A stretch of 6,576 bases of DNA from Burkholderiales bacterium (GTDB taxonomy: Bacteria; Pseudomonadota; Gammaproteobacteria; Burkholderiales; Burkholderiaceae_C): assembly GCA_947474415.1 (NCBI GenBank), contig CANJKD010000138.1, forward strand, positions 1-6,576, read 5' to 3'. The notes under the pieces are model-generated. The model made no database searches. It was given only the letters and a program-made list of their open reading frames with translations, and was not told the DNA's origin. This document shows, one piece after another, positions 6,187 through 6,576 of this stretch (its first letter is position 1; each line of letters opens with the position of its first letter). The position numbers and the translations under genes are program-made.

Positions 6187-6230
6187 CCGCCCCGCTTCGA
6201 TGCAGCAATCGAACTCGCGACATACCATGC

Positions 6231-6576
6231 TCACTTGGCTTTGCCAGGGTCCTTCACAGCCTTGATCACGTCGAACTCGACGTTGTAAAGCCCATTGCCC
6301 ATCGCCGGCACGCGCTCGACCTTGCGGATGTAGACGTCCTGCACGATGTCGCGCGTTTGCGCGTCGATCAGCACCGGGCCACGCGGGCTCTCGAAGATCT
6401 GGCCCTTCATGGCCGCAAGCAGCGCATCACCGCCCGCGCCCTTGCTGGCTTCGAGCGCCTTGTAGATCACGCGCATGCCGTCGTAGCCACCCACCGCCAT
6501 GAAGTTCGGCCGCATGCCCTTGTTCGCGGCCTGGAAAGCTTCGACGAACTTCTTGTTGGTGGCCGACGGATGCGCC
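6231..6576 (-). CDS. Branched-chain amino acid ABC transporter substrate-binding protein, C-terminal part
   Basis: Periplasmic type I solute-binding protein (Peripla_BP_6/LivJ-LivK family), cut by the window edge: only the last 114 residues are visible and the N-terminal signal peptide lies outside. The reading frame stays open from the edge: ATNKKFVEAFQAANKG, then RPNFMAVGGYDGMRVIYKAL, which is the typical end of the second lobe, then IFESPRGPVLIDAQTRDI and the final strand YIRKVERV-NGLYNVEF. The end VKDPGKAK is normal for the family. Its position at the head of livH-livM-livG-livF supports a role as the importer's receptor. The ligand-contacting residues are largely outside the window, so specificity (Leu/Ile/Val, other amino acids or amides) cannot be told, and I give no symbol. 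Confidence 0.88.
   Translation of the reverse strand, partial: AHPSATNKKFVEAFQAANKGMRPNFMAVGGYDGMRVIYKALEASKGAGGDALLAAMKGQIFESPRGPVLIDAQTRDIVQDVYIRKVERVPAMGNGLYNVEFDVIKAVKDPGKAK

Noticed and set aside
2515..6576. Urea (Urt) or another specialised HAAT importer
   Set aside because: No urease or urt-type partner genes are in the window, and the subunits read as ordinary LivFGHM; substrate stays open, but a urea call is not supported.
1..6576. A previously undescribed system, CRISPR array, tRNA or rRNA
   Set aside because: All sizeable genes belong to known families, the repeats are not regularly spaced direct repeats with unique spacers, and no tRNA or rRNA signature was seen.

Overview
The window is high-GC DNA with strongly GC-biased third codon positions. 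The gene set and the non-coding repeats look like a betaproteobacterium of the order Burkholderiales (Comamonadaceae, or the Rubrivivax/Leptothrix/Roseateles neighbourhood). This is inferred from recognised sequence style, not from a database search.

Left part, + strand (about 1-2513): an uncertain scrap of an upstream gene; a complete PLP-dependent threonine/serine dehydratase (129-1073); a 187-nt spacer with a hairpin, a tiny Shine-Dalgarno-led ORF and a GC-rich palindromic repeat; a dodecin gene whose last strand is out of frame (1261 to 1465 in the restored frame, 1485 as read); and an atypical NAD(P)-dependent epimerase/dehydratase-type SDR protein (1482-2513). Dodecin and the SDR gene are tightly packed and probably co-transcribed.

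Right part, - strand (6576 down to 2515): a branched-chain amino acid type (LIV/HAAT family) ABC importer in the order substrate-binding protein (C-terminal part only, cut by the window edge), LivH permease, LivM permease, LivG ATPase, LivF ATPase. The binding protein captures substrate in the periplasm, LivH and LivM form the membrane channel, and LivG and LivF power it. LivG and LivF overlap by ATGA. LivF and the + strand SDR gene converge with one base between their stop codons.

The most distinctive feature is in the spacers. All three spacers of the liv operon carry inverted-repeat elements: two are copies of a GC-rich repeat also found upstream of dodecin, and one is a different imperfect palindrome built from CGGAG/CTCCG units. 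The best single-gene anomaly is the dodecin frameshift, where a net two-base loss would explain the lost C-terminal strand. I see no evidence for an undescribed multi-gene system; the window is mainly ordinary metabolism and transport.
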